Under the pieces are notes generated by a model, which was not told where the DNA came from, did no database searches, and was given only the letters and a program-made list of their open reading frames with translations. A DNA stretch of 64,000 nucleotides from Mycolicibacterium brisbanense (GTDB lineage: Bacteria > Actinomycetota > Actinomycetes > Mycobacteriales > Mycobacteriaceae), in assembly GCF_001570425.1 (NCBI RefSeq), contig NZ_BCSX01000064.1, forward strand, positions 162,662 through 226,661, written 5' to 3'. The position numbers were made by a program, and so were the translations under genes. Shown piece by piece: positions 16,239 to 25,583 of this stretch (positions within the stretch are counted from its first letter, which is position 1; every line of letters begins with the position of its first letter).

Positions 16239-17725
16239 ACAGGTTCCGGTTCAGGTTCGGGCGCGATCGTTGTGATGAGTGCCTGTGCGGTCTGTGTGCG
16301 TCGGTCGGTGATGCGGCGCCACATGTGCAGGGGGACGTACGCGGCGAGGATCAGGACGCCAACGAAGAACAGGGTGTGGCTGGAGGTGCCGACGACGATG
16401 GAGGGGCTGTTCCAGCCGCCGAAGAGCCACAGCACGAGGACGAACAATCCGATGGCGAGGGAGAGCCAGCGCATGAAGCAGGGCAGTCGCACCGGGCGGT
16501 GCACCGATGGACGGGTTTGGCGGTGGGCGAAGTAGGCGAAGAACACGAGACCGGCGGAGAACAGATAGCCCATGTTGGAGAAGATGTAGATGCGCAGGGG
16601 GCTGCCGAACAACAGGACCAGGAACGAGCAGACCACGTTGAAGGCCATGGCACGGGCTGGCACGCCGTGGGTGTTGAGGCGGCCGAACCAGCGCGGCAGC
16701 ATGCCGTCCTCGGACGCTTGATACAGCGAGCGGGCGCAGCCCATGATCGCGTTGAGTACCGAGAGCAGCAGGGCCACGATGAGGGGCAGGCCAAGGGCCC
16801 ATTCCACCCAGCCGCCGGTGGTGCCGGTGACGCCGGTGATCAGCGCGGAGAAAATGGTGAGCGGGTCGGCGTCCTTCGCCACTCCGAGCACCGCAACCAA
16901 AGCGACAGCCATGAACACGAAGATGAAGAATCCGTAGATGCCTTCCATGGTCATGGCGATTTTTGCGTCGCGCGCCGGGTTGCGGCATTCACCGAGATAG
17001 CAGGCGGCGGCCTCCATGGCGAGCACCGACCAGGTCATGACGAACATCCAGGCGAGGATGAGGGTAGGGCTGCCGGTGACACCAGGGGCGAAGTGGAATC
17101 CGGCGAGGTTGCTGAGGTGTATCGAGCTCGGGTGGAACAGCGGCAGGAGGATGAGCAACGTCAGCGGCGCCATGGACACGATGCCCAGGATGGTGGCGAA
17201 TTCCGCGCCGAGCTTGATGCCGAAGTAGGCGGGGACATACATGATGGCGATGGCGACCACGGAGATGATCAGGACCGCCAAGGAGATCGGACTACCCAAT
17301 CCGCCGAACGGCAGAAACGACGGGCCCTGGGGTATGGAGAACAGTTGGGTGATGTAGGCCGACGCCAGAATCATGTTGATGGGCGCTACCGGGAACCAGC
17401 CGAGCCAGTAGGCCCAGGCCGACAGTCCGCCGAGGTGGGTGGCGGTGGTGGGGTGGACCAGTTCGAAAGATTCGGTGGTGTACGACGGCAGTCCGCCGGT
17501 GCGGTGCGGCATGACGGCGGCAAGTTCGGCGGCGAACAGACACAACAGCACGCCGATCGCGGTCGTGACGGCCAGTAAAGGTATCGCAGCGGCCCCTAGG
17601 GCCTGCACGGCCGGCGGATCGATCCCGGTGACCAGGATGGGGCCGGCCAAACCGATGACGAAGGCGCCCCACCAGTTGGTGCCTTTGTGCAGTTTGGGTT
17701 CTTGGCCAACGGGGGTCGACGTCAT
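16235..17725 (-). CDS. APC superfamily amino acid permease
   Basis: The 496-residue protein has about 12 membrane segments. It has the glycine-rich TM1 motif WWGAFVIGLAGPILVTGIDP, a MEAAACYLGECRNPARDAKIA motif in the position of the APC G(F/M)E...EC(K/R)NP signature, and a basic C-terminus. AAGGGACTCC supports the ATG at 17725. It forms a two-gene operon with the Usp-like gene. The substrate is unknown; members with EC(R)NP often transport amino acids or amines. Confidence 0.9.
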   Translation of the reverse strand: MTSTPVGQEPKLHKGTNWWGAFVIGLAGPILVTGIDPPAVQALGAAAIPLLAVTTAIGVLLCLFAAELAAVMPHRTGGLPSYTTESFELVHPTTATHLGGLSAWAYWLGWFPVAPINMILASAYITQLFSIPQGPSFLPFGGLGSPISLAVLIISVVAIAIMYVPAYFGIKLGAEFATILGIVSMAPLTLLILLPLFHPSSIHLSNLAGFHFAPGVTGSPTLILAWMFVMTWSVLAMEAAACYLGECRNPARDAKIAMTMEGIYGFFIFVFMAVALVAVLGVAKDADPLTIFSALITGVTGTTGGWVEWALGLPLIVALLLSVLNAIMGCARSLYQASEDGMLPRWFGRLNTHGVPARAMAFNVVCSFLVLLFGSPLRIYIFSNMGYLFSAGLVFFAYFAHRQTRPSVHRPVRLPCFMRWLSLAIGLFVLVLWLFGGWNSPSIVVGTSSHTLFFVGVLILAAYVPLHMWRRITDRRTQTAQALITTIAPEPEPEPV

Positions 17726-18472
17726 GTCGGAGTCCCTTCGCGGGCGCTGCGGCGTGCAGCGGACGAACGCACCTCAGCGGTGTGATGTGGAGCACAGTAC
17801 CCATGTTTCGCAGCAAGAAACAGAATTTAATCTTGTGAAAAAGCTGTACGCCAGAGTCGCCCGAGATGCTGCGGCGCCCTGGCCGGCGGCGGCCGTCTTC
17901 GCCGAACCTTGACAAGGCAAAGACCTTACGTCGCAACAACCTCCAATCCGAGACCGCGGCGCGCATTCATCCCGGGCCCGCCTGGCGAGAAAAAGATGGT
18001 CGAGGTACCGGTTCTCGCTGCTACCGTTGATCGCATGTCTGTGACCCGCAACGACTATTTGCTGGCCGGGATGCATCGTGCATCTACGGCGGCTCTGTCA
18101 TGTGCGGGGACGGTCGGCATTGGTGCCGACGTCCGGGTGGGCGAAAGCCTCCGCAACAGCGAAAGCCGCGCCAGGCACTTCCGGAAATCTCATAAATCTC
18201 TCACGCTGTCCGTTCGCCCTGCTAGGAACGTCGCCCGACATTCCTAGCCTTTGTTGTGCTCAATTGTGTTGCAGAGCAGCACTATTCGGTCAGAATATGG
18301 GTTTACAACCACGGCTATGCGTAGCATCATCAGAAGCCGCGCAACCCGGTGGCCGACATTGCCGACGTCGCGCAAAACTCGAAACATGCTGTCCAGCAAC
18401 GTAAGCCGCGGACTGCTGTCCCGGGCAACCCACTTGCGTCCGCGACGATAACCAGAAAGGAGGCACGCGGCC
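17726..18472. other. 747-bp gap without a supported gene
   Basis: The part next to the permease is AT-richer (around 17820-17840) and holds the inverted repeat at 17804-17822. A second AT-rich patch at about 18190-18310 may carry promoters. A 70-codon frame from ATG 18036 exists but looks like chance: Arg/Ser-rich with no ribosome site. The palindrome GATGCATCGTGCATC lies near 18070. A structured RNA upstream of the HNH gene cannot be excluded. Confidence 0.4.
17804..17822. promoter_or_regulatory. Inverted repeat upstream of the APC permease
   Basis: TGTTTC and GAAACA flank a 7-nt spacer about 80 bp before the permease start. It looks like an operator for a dimeric regulator. The GTTTC/GAAAC halves recall GlnR-type nitrogen boxes, but the spacing is not the standard one. 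Confidence 0.35.
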
Positions 18473-18958
18473 ATGCCGATTCAGGCCCCCAACCTGACCG
18501 TAGAGGTCTACAACGCCGACTACCGCGTGCTGTCCCGAATACCATGGCAGGACGCGATCCAGCTGATCCTGCGTGACGCCGTTTACGTCATCGATCGCCA
18601 CAGCCCGGCCGTGCACATCCACGGCCCATCGCTGGTGATCGAGCTGCCCATGTCGGTTGCTTTGCGTGACTACGTGCACATTCCCTACCGGCCCAACGAA
18701 CGTGCGACGCGCGAAGGGATCCTGCGCCGCGACCGCAGCACCTGTGTGTACTGCTCCGGAAGCGCTCAGACTGTCGATCATGTGCTGCCCAGAAGTCGCG
18801 GCGGATCTGACTCTTGGCTGAATTTGGTGGCTGCGTGCCAAGCATGCAACGGTCTCAAGGGCGACCGCACCCCGCAGGAAGCGGGAATGCGGATGATCAG
18901 GGAACCGTTCGAGCCTCGGCAGCGCGATAGGTTCAGGCGAGCTCCTGCACCGGTGTGA
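18473..18958 (+). CDS. HNH endonuclease family protein
   Basis: The 161-residue protein has a C-terminal HNH domain (about residues 75-142). Zinc cysteines are in STCVYCSG and ACQACN, the catalytic His is in VDHVLPRSRGGSDS, and the Asn is in WLNLVAACQACNGLK. The N-terminal 70 residues (NLTVEVYNADYRVLSRIPWQ) form a separate domain found in many stand-alone actinobacterial HNH proteins. A strong AGAAAGGAGG precedes the ATG. The DNA target is unknown. It lies next to an atypical tRNA pair, which hints at mobile origin, though its base composition is ordinary. Confidence 0.9.
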   Translation: MPIQAPNLTVEVYNADYRVLSRIPWQDAIQLILRDAVYVIDRHSPAVHIHGPSLVIELPMSVALRDYVHIPYRPNERATREGILRRDRSTCVYCSGSAQTVDHVLPRSRGGSDSWLNLVAACQACNGLKGDRTPQEAGMRMIREPFEPRQRDRFRRAPAPV

Positions 18959-18970
18959 GGCTCGCACCCG

Positions 18971-19010
18971 GCGGGCGGGGCGGACGAGCCATGCTCAACT
19001 CCCCGCCCGC
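18971..19010 (+). terminator. GC-rich hairpin after the HNH gene
   Basis: A perfect 10-bp inverted repeat, GCGGGCGGGG with CCCCGCCCGC, flanks a 20-nt loop just after the HNH stop and before the tRNA pair. No T-tract follows, as is common for mycobacterial terminators. Confidence 0.55.
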
Positions 19011-19028
19011 TCACCACACCACAATCAT

Positions 19029-19104
19029 GGCGGCCGTGGTGTAACGGAAACACAGTGGCTTGTGGTGCCACAGTTGATGGGTTCAACTCCCTCTGGTCGC
19101 CCCA
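19029..19104 (+). tRNA. tRNA-His (GTG), atypical, CCA encoded
   Basis: The acceptor stem GCGGCCG pairs with TGGTCGC (two G-T pairs). There is an extra G at -1 opposite C73, as required for tRNA-His, followed by an encoded CCA. The D arm is GTGT/ACAC with a short loop. The anticodon stem GTGGC/GCCAC holds the loop TTGTGGT, anticodon GTG. The T arm is weak: only three good pairs below the TTCAACT loop and two mismatches. The sequence differs from what I remember of standard mycobacterial tRNA-His genes and looks phage-like or degenerate. Confidence 0.75.
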
Positions 19105-19106
19105 AT

Positions 19107-19178
19107 ACCCCTGTAGCTCAACGGATAGAGCGACAGCCTACGAAGCTGAGGATGGAAGTTCGATTCTTCTCAGGGGTA
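19107..19178 (+). tRNA. tRNA-Arg (ACG)
   Basis: The acceptor stem ACCCCTG/CAGGGGT is perfect. The D stem is GCTC/GAGC, the anticodon loop is CTACGAA (anticodon ACG), and the T arm GGAAG-TTCGATT-CTTCT is well paired. The anticodon stem has four pairs plus an A-A mismatch at 27-43. CCA is not encoded. It lies 2 nt after the tRNA-His, so both come from one transcript. Confidence 0.88.
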
Positions 19179-19243
19179 CTTCCGCCGACACGTCCCGGTG
19201 GTCGTGCATTCGACGCGCGCACCGACACCACCAGCGATAGCGC

Positions 19244-19768
19244 TCAGACGTTGCCGAACGTCGTGACGGCGTCAGCGGTGGCGACAAACCCGTTGTACTC
19301 GTCTCCTGAGCCCATCCGGCAGGCCAGCGCGATGGTGTCGGTCCACACGCAGATCGCATCGTCGAATGCGTACGCGGTGTCCTTTGGCAGCAGATTGATC
19401 GGGTGTCCCTCGAACTGGGGAACGCCGGCCGATTGTGGTGCGTCACCGTGGCTGAATTTCACCGGGGTGACGATGTTGCCCGACTCGAAGAGGTTCACCC
19501 AGTTCGTCCCGTCAGGCGTACCGACCAGCGGCCCAGTGCAGTCCACCGCATACATCGCACGGTGATTCGACGACGTGCAATACAACCCGCTCGGCGTGCG
19601 GAATCCCCGCACCGAATACGCCACGCCGGGCCGCACCGTGTAATCGGCCTCGGCCACCTTGGGATAGGACGAGAAATCGGGAACGTCCGGCGCCGCGTGC
19701 GCGGGAACCGCGGACACCGCGCCGAGCACGACCAAACCTCCGGCCAACGCCGGCAGGATCCTATTCAT
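19244..19768 (-). CDS. Secreted mycobacterial hypothetical protein
   Basis: The 174-residue protein from ATG 19768 has a signal peptide (NRILPALAGGLVVLGAVSAV, cleavage after AHA near residue 25). The mature domain has four Cys (LYCTSSN, AVDCTGP, AICVWTD, LACRMG), consistent with two disulfides. An upstream in-frame GTG at 19783 is possible. The SGLYCTSSN...DTIALACRMG pattern resembles small exported mycobacterial proteins of unknown function. It converges with the tRNA pair. Confidence 0.8.
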   Translation of the reverse strand: MNRILPALAGGLVVLGAVSAVPAHAAPDVPDFSSYPKVAEADYTVRPGVAYSVRGFRTPSGLYCTSSNHRAMYAVDCTGPLVGTPDGTNWVNLFESGNIVTPVKFSHGDAPQSAGVPQFEGHPINLLPKDTAYAFDDAICVWTDTIALACRMGSGDEYNGFVATADAVTTFGNV

Positions 19769-19891
19769 ACCGTCTATTCTCACTGCCTGTTCGGGCGGCG
19801 ACTCGCACCAATTCGGCCGCTGACGGCGTCACACTCGAGTGGTTTCACCTCGTAGTAGCGTTCCGCGACGCTGAGCAGGCCATCGATGGCA

Positions 19892-21193
19892 TCAACCCAC
19901 ACCGAGGGTGCGGCCCAGTCGCTCTCGCAACGTCGGCGCCAGATACTCCTGTGGGAAGAGCCCACGTCGTTGCAGGATGGGTACCACCTGCGTGGCGAAG
20001 TTCTCCAGGTCGACACTCGTATCGGCGGGCATGATCGTGAACCCGTCGGCGGCCCCGGCGGCGAGCCAGGCCTGCAGGTCGTCGGCGACGCGCTCGGCGG
20101 ATCCCACGAGCAGCCGGTGACCGGATCCTCCGGCACTGCGGTGTACCAATTGCCTTGGAGAGTAGGGACGTTCGGCGATCAGCGCACGAGTGGATGCGTT
20201 GAATCCCGAGGAGAACGCGCGGCCCGGGGCCGCTTTCGGCAGATCGTACGCACTGATCGGATCATCTGGGCCGAAGGCGCCGTCGGGGAGGCCGAGGTTG
20301 GCAAGGAGTTCGGCGGTCAACCGTTCGATCGGCAGTGTCGCGTACAAGCGTTCAGCGCGCGCCGCGGCCTCGGCGTCGCTGTCGGCCACCAGCACGACGA
20401 CACCCAGCGAGATCTTTATGTCGTCAGGATGGCGGCCTGCCCCGACGGCCCTGCGCCGGATGTCGTGGCGGAACTCGACGGCTTTGGAAGGCGTCTGGGC
20501 CACGGTGAACACGACATCGGCGAAATCGCCGGCCAGCTTGAGCCCCCCTTCGGAGCCGCCGGCCTGCACCAGGACCGGGCGCCCCTGCGGACCTGCCGGG
20601 ACTGGTAGGGGCCCGGCGACCGAGAAGAACTCGCCACGGTGGGCGATCCCGTGGATCCGGGTTGGATCGGCGTACCGTCCGGAGTCCTTGTCAGCGATCA
20701 GCCAGTCCGGCTCCCAGCCGTCCCAGAGCCGGGTCACCACGTCGAGGAACTCCCACGCGCGCCGGTAGCGCGTGTCCTTATCAGGATGTTGAGGCAGACC
20801 GAAATTCGCGGCCGCCGCCGATGTCCCGGTGGTCACGATGTTGACCGCCGCGCGTCCCTTGGTGACGTGGTCGAGCGCCTGGAACCGCCGCGCCAGGTTG
20901 TACGGCGAGTTGTACGTGGTGGAGCTGGTGACGATGACGCCGAGATTGTCGGTGAGTGCCGCCACGTGGCCCAGCAGTACCAGGGGGTCGATTCCGGTTC
21001 CCGGCGCGTCGGCGATATCGCCGTGTACTGCGGGTCCGTCACCGAGAAACACCGCGTCGATGACAGCGTTCTCCGCGATACGTGCCAGCCGGGTGAAGTG
21101 GTCGATGTCGAGATGGGCCACTGGATCCGCGTGCGGTAGTCGCCAGGCGGTCCGGAAGTGTCCTGGCGTCATGAGCGACAGGTTCAGGTGCAT
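19892..21193 (-). CDS. NtaA/SnaA/DszA-family FMN-dependent monooxygenase
   Basis: The 433-residue luciferase-like enzyme shows the NtaA/SnaA/DszA pattern: DAVFLGDGPAV, the NLGVIVTSSTTYNSPYNLARRF strand-loop, WNIVTT-equivalent AAVNIVTTGTSAAAANFG, and PQGRPVLVQAGGSEGG. Members use reduced FMN to oxidise sulfones, sulfonates or aminopolycarboxylates. The start at 21193 is 10 nt inside the end of the preceding LLM gene. It is the last gene of the large minus-strand cluster. The context suggests an organosulfur substrate. Confidence 0.92.
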   Translation of the reverse strand: MHLNLSLMTPGHFRTAWRLPHADPVAHLDIDHFTRLARIAENAVIDAVFLGDGPAVHGDIADAPGTGIDPLVLLGHVAALTDNLGVIVTSSTTYNSPYNLARRFQALDHVTKGRAAVNIVTTGTSAAAANFGLPQHPDKDTRYRRAWEFLDVVTRLWDGWEPDWLIADKDSGRYADPTRIHGIAHRGEFFSVAGPLPVPAGPQGRPVLVQAGGSEGGLKLAGDFADVVFTVAQTPSKAVEFRHDIRRRAVGAGRHPDDIKISLGVVVLVADSDAEAAARAERLYATLPIERLTAELLANLGLPDGAFGPDDPISAYDLPKAAPGRAFSSGFNASTRALIAERPYSPRQLVHRSAGGSGHRLLVGSAERVADDLQAWLAAGAADGFTIMPADTSVDLENFATQVVPILQRRGLFPQEYLAPTLRERLGRTLGVG

Positions 21194-22266
21194 GCGGCTG
21201 CCAGGGTTTCGGATGCCGCATGCCATCCCAATGCAGGCGCGATTTCGCGGGCTGCGGCTTCGAGCAGCCTGAGGTGTTCATCATGGTCCGGCACGCCGGG
21301 CACGAAGCTCACCAGCAAGTCGGTCGCATTCCGCAGCGCAGGATCGTCGGCGAGTTGGGCAGCCAGTTCCTCGCTGGGGCCGACAAGTGCCCGGTCGTTG
21401 TGCAGGTATTCCTCGACGGATCCGGGAGACGGGACGGCACCGGAGGTGGTCCAGCTCTGCCAACGCAGCACTCCCGGTGTGACGCGCCGGATTGCCTCTC
21501 GTCGGTCCGGGTGTGGATACACCGCGCGAGACACCTGCACTCTCGGTGCCCGCTCGGTATGCGCCCAGGCTTGCCGATAGGACTCGATGATCTCGGCCTG
21601 GTGTCGCTGTGCGTCAGCCGTCGTGCCGCCCTGCCACGCAGTGGCGCGTGAGAGCTGCAGCCCGTCACCGGCCCGCGCGGCGGCTTGCGCCGCAGGGTGC
21701 GCGTGTGTGGGATCGCTGGTGGTCGCCTGCCACAGACGTTCTCGAACTCCTGCACCCGACGGGTGCAGGACCTCGTCGAGATCGTTGACCGGTGCACCGT
21801 CGAGCACGGCGTGCAGACGACGGACCGACTCGGAGTACAGGCTGTGACGATCAGACAGTTTGCGGCCAAAGGCTTTCCACGCCCCGGCGAACGGCCCCGA
21901 CCCGACACCGAGCTCCAGTCGGCCGGCGCTGAGGGCATCCAGCGTGGCGGCGTCTTCGGCAACTCTCAACGGGTCTTCCAACGGAAGCACCAGTACGCCA
22001 GTCCCCAGTCTGATCCGCCGGGTGTGCGCGGCGATGGCGGCCAGCACCACCAGTGGTGAAGCGATGTGTTCGTTGCCCTGGCGGAAATGCCGCTGGATGA
22101 CCCAACCCGAGTCATATCCCAGTTGCTCGGCCGCCACGAACAATTCGATGGCCTCGCGATAGGCGGCATCCGGCGGGATGTCACGGTCCAGGTGCAGCAG
22201 GAAGCCGAGCCGGAAGGCTCGGCCGCCGGCGACACCGGCTCCGATCGTGGGCGTCCGGTCAGGCAT
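21184..22266 (-). CDS. LLM-class flavin-dependent oxidoreductase
   Basis: The 360-residue luciferase-like protein has FRLGFLLHLDRDI at the N-terminus, YDSGWVIQRHFRQG, RIRLGTGVLVLPLEDPLRVAEDAATLD and LELGVGSGPF. This is closer to the bacterial-luciferase/F420-like LLM group than to NtaA. The ATG at 22266 follows the stop of the AKR gene by one base (TGAGATG), which implies coupling. An earlier ATG at 22305 is possible. The substrate is unknown, but all neighbours are oxidoreductases of one operon. Confidence 0.88.
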   Translation of the reverse strand: MPDRTPTIGAGVAGGRAFRLGFLLHLDRDIPPDAAYREAIELFVAAEQLGYDSGWVIQRHFRQGNEHIASPLVVLAAIAAHTRRIRLGTGVLVLPLEDPLRVAEDAATLDALSAGRLELGVGSGPFAGAWKAFGRKLSDRHSLYSESVRRLHAVLDGAPVNDLDEVLHPSGAGVRERLWQATTSDPTHAHPAAQAAARAGDGLQLSRATAWQGGTTADAQRHQAEIIESYRQAWAHTERAPRVQVSRAVYPHPDRREAIRRVTPGVLRWQSWTTSGAVPSPGSVEEYLHNDRALVGPSEELAAQLADDPALRNATDLLVSFVPGVPDHDEHLRLLEAAAREIAPALGWHAASETLAAACT

Positions 22267-22267
22267 C

Positions 22268-23299
22268 TCAGAGATTCGATCCGGTGCCGTGGATGCCGTG
22301 TTCATCGATGATCGCCAACTCGTCGGCCGTGAGTTCAGGAAAATCCAGCGCCTTGACGTTGTGGTCCAGCTGCCAGGTGGAGCTCGCGCCGATGAGCGCT
22401 GAAGTGACCGTCGAGCGGCGCAGCACCCACTGCAGCGCGAGTTGCGCCAATGACTGTCCGCGGGCCTCGGCGAGCTTGTTCAGCTCGGCGGTGCGCTGGC
22501 GGTAGGTGTCTGTGATCACCGAAGGATCGAGGAACGTGCTGTTGAGCGCGCGGGCTCCGTCGGGGATCGATTCGAGGTACTTGTTGGTCAGAAGACCTTG
22601 GGCAAGAGGCGAATAGACGACCAGCCCGAAGCCGTCGTCGTCGGCGAGTTGCAGGAGCCCGTTCTGTTCGATGCCGCGGTCGAAGATCGAATAGCGCGGC
22701 TGGTGGATCAGCAACGGGACGCCGGCTGCGCGCAGCAGCTCGGCGATCTGGTGAGTCTGTTCGGGCAGATAGTTGGAGATGCCGATGTAGAGCGCCTTGC
22801 CCTGCTGCACTGCTGAAGCCAACGCGCCGACCGTCTCCTCCAGCGGAGTGGAGGGGTCTGGGCGGTGGTGGTAGAAGATGTCGACGTAGTCGGTGCCGAG
22901 ATCGCGCAGGCTGTGTTCCAGTGACCGCAGCAGCGATTTGCGGGACCCGCCCTTGAGGTACGGGCTGGGCCCGATGTCGTTGCCCGCCTTGGTTGACAAG
23001 ACGAGTTCGTCGCGGTACGGCGCGAGATCCTTGGCCAGTACCCGGCCGAAGTTCTGTTGCGCGGCCCGATGCGGAGGGCCGTAGCGGTCGGCATTGTCGA
23101 AGTGGGTGATGCCGAGATCGAAAGCGTGAAGGATGATCTCGCGTTGTGTCTCGAACGGATAGTCGGTGCCGAACTTCTGCCACAAGCCGAACGAGAAGGC
23201 CGGCAGGTCCAGCCCTGAATGTCCCGATCGGCGGTACCCGATCTTGGTGTAGCGGTCTTCGGCAGCGGCGTAGGTCGTTTCGAAGGTGCCGTAGCTCAT
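22268..23299 (-). CDS. Aldo-keto reductase, YghZ/MgrA-like
   Basis: The 343-residue (alpha/beta)8 reductase has the catalytic Asp/Tyr in ITHFDNADRYGPP (motif DNADxYG), Lys in VLSTKAG, His in DIFYHHRP, and the NADPH-binding IGASSTWQLDHNV near the C-terminus. The whole protein follows the E. coli YghZ (L-glyceraldehyde-3-phosphate reductase) pattern. GAGAGGCACTCC supports the start. In this cluster it may reduce an aldehyde released by the monooxygenases. Confidence 0.92.
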   Translation of the reverse strand: MSYGTFETTYAAAEDRYTKIGYRRSGHSGLDLPAFSFGLWQKFGTDYPFETQREIILHAFDLGITHFDNADRYGPPHRAAQQNFGRVLAKDLAPYRDELVLSTKAGNDIGPSPYLKGGSRKSLLRSLEHSLRDLGTDYVDIFYHHRPDPSTPLEETVGALASAVQQGKALYIGISNYLPEQTHQIAELLRAAGVPLLIHQPRYSIFDRGIEQNGLLQLADDDGFGLVVYSPLAQGLLTNKYLESIPDGARALNSTFLDPSVITDTYRQRTAELNKLAEARGQSLAQLALQWVLRRSTVTSALIGASSTWQLDHNVKALDFPELTADELAIIDEHGIHGTGSNL

Positions 23300-23325
23300 G
23301 GTGGAGTGCCTCTCGGTAGCAGATT

Positions 23326-24354
<1,029 letters not shown>

Positions 24355-24365
24355 CGATCTCCTTC

Positions 24366-25583
24366 TCAGAACAGGCCGGTGGTCGGTGGGTCCTCACCGG
24401 TCAGGTGATAGGCGCCGGCCACGGATGCTTTCCATTGCCGCGGATTGTGATTGGCCGCCGTGCGCGCGTTGCGCCAGTGCCGGTCAAACCCGAGGTGGTG
24501 GTCGGTGATGGATCCTCCGCCCACATCGAAGAGCAACTGCGCGGCACTGAGCGCGGATTCGATGGCCACAACACCGGCCTGGGCGACGCTCACCGATGCC
24601 TGCGCGCCCGCGGCCCGGGCCGTTGCCCCGGTGAGCCCGCGTATCGCGTGCAGCTCCTCGGCAGCCAGTAGGACAACAGCTTTGGCAGCTTGGGCGTGCG
24701 CGGCGATCTGGCCGACGGTTTGGCGGACGTAGGGATCATCGACGCTCCTATCGGCCGAGCTGTGTTTGATCGGGCGGGCTTTCTCCCGGACGAACCACAC
24801 GGCATCGTCGAGTGCGCGCGCGGCGATACCTGCCTGCACCGCAGCAAGATACAACTGGGCGAACGATCCGGTCCACGGGTTGTCCGGCACGTGCTCGCCG
24901 GCCACCACCGCCTCGTCGTCGAATACCCGGACGTTTCGCAGTTCGGTCGTACCGCTCTGGGTGAGGCGCTGTCCGACAGCGTCGAAATCGTCGAGGTGCT
25001 CGACACCGGCCCGGTCGGTGGGCACCGTGAACCGGATGGCGCGGCCGTTCTCATCGATGGCCTGCGCCGAGAAGTAGGACGCATACAGGCCGCCCGTGGA
25101 GTAGTACTTGCGGCCGTTGACGATATAGCCGTCAGCGACGCGGCGGGCAGTCGTGGCAACGCTACCGCTGGCTCCGCCACTGCGTTCGTTGCTGGTGCCG
25201 GCGAACAGCGCGCACCGGCGCAACCGGTCCAGATTGACCTCGCGCAGCGGCAGGTCCTCGTGCCGGGCGATTTGTTCGGCGACCAGAAACGTTGTGCGAA
25301 GTGCCTGCGCCACATTGGAATCCGCCCGCGCGATGGCGATGATCAGGTCGGCCACGTCACGGACGGTGCCTCCGGCACCGCCGTCGCTCACGGCGATTCC
25401 GGTCAGTGCGATCCCGTAACCGGCCAGCTCCTGCACCTCATCGAAGGCGTAGTCACGGGCTTGCTCGCGGTCGTTCGCAGTGGCGGCCAGCCGCTGCAAG
25501 ATCGGGTGGATGCCCGCCCGGATACCGGCGACGGTGATCGGTGCGGCTGCATCCGCTCTCGTGGAGGCCTCGGTCAGTGTCAT
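24366..25583 (-). CDS. Acyl-CoA-dehydrogenase-like flavin monooxygenase (DszC/SfnB type)
   Basis: The 405-residue protein has the acyl-CoA dehydrogenase fold. Signatures are VSDGGAGGTVRDVADLI, the flavin-contact segment GRKYYSTGGLYASYF, SGTTELRNVRVFDDEAV, and the C-terminal GGGSITDHHLGFDRHWRNART, which is typical of DszC/SfnB proteins rather than true dehydrogenases. DszC uses FMNH2 to oxidise a sulfur atom. The stop region overlaps nothing, but its start overlaps the following LLM gene's end by 4 nt. The context supports sulfur-compound oxidation. Confidence 0.9.
   Translation of the reverse strand: MTLTEASTRADAAAPITVAGIRAGIHPILQRLAATANDREQARDYAFDEVQELAGYGIALTGIAVSDGGAGGTVRDVADLIIAIARADSNVAQALRTTFLVAEQIARHEDLPLREVNLDRLRRCALFAGTSNERSGGASGSVATTARRVADGYIVNGRKYYSTGGLYASYFSAQAIDENGRAIRFTVPTDRAGVEHLDDFDAVGQRLTQSGTTELRNVRVFDDEAVVAGEHVPDNPWTGSFAQLYLAAVQAGIAARALDDAVWFVREKARPIKHSSADRSVDDPYVRQTVGQIAAHAQAAKAVVLLAAEELHAIRGLTGATARAAGAQASVSVAQAGVVAIESALSAAQLLFDVGGGSITDHHLGFDRHWRNARTAANHNPRQWKASVAGAYHLTGEDPPTTGLF

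Noticed and set aside
16325..17578. A 417-codon plus-strand frame
   Set aside because: It is antisense to the APC permease and has a low-complexity Glu/Gly/His/Arg product.
18036..18247. A 70-codon frame in the long gap before the HNH gene
   Set aside because: No ribosome site, Arg/Ser-rich product and no high-GC third positions.
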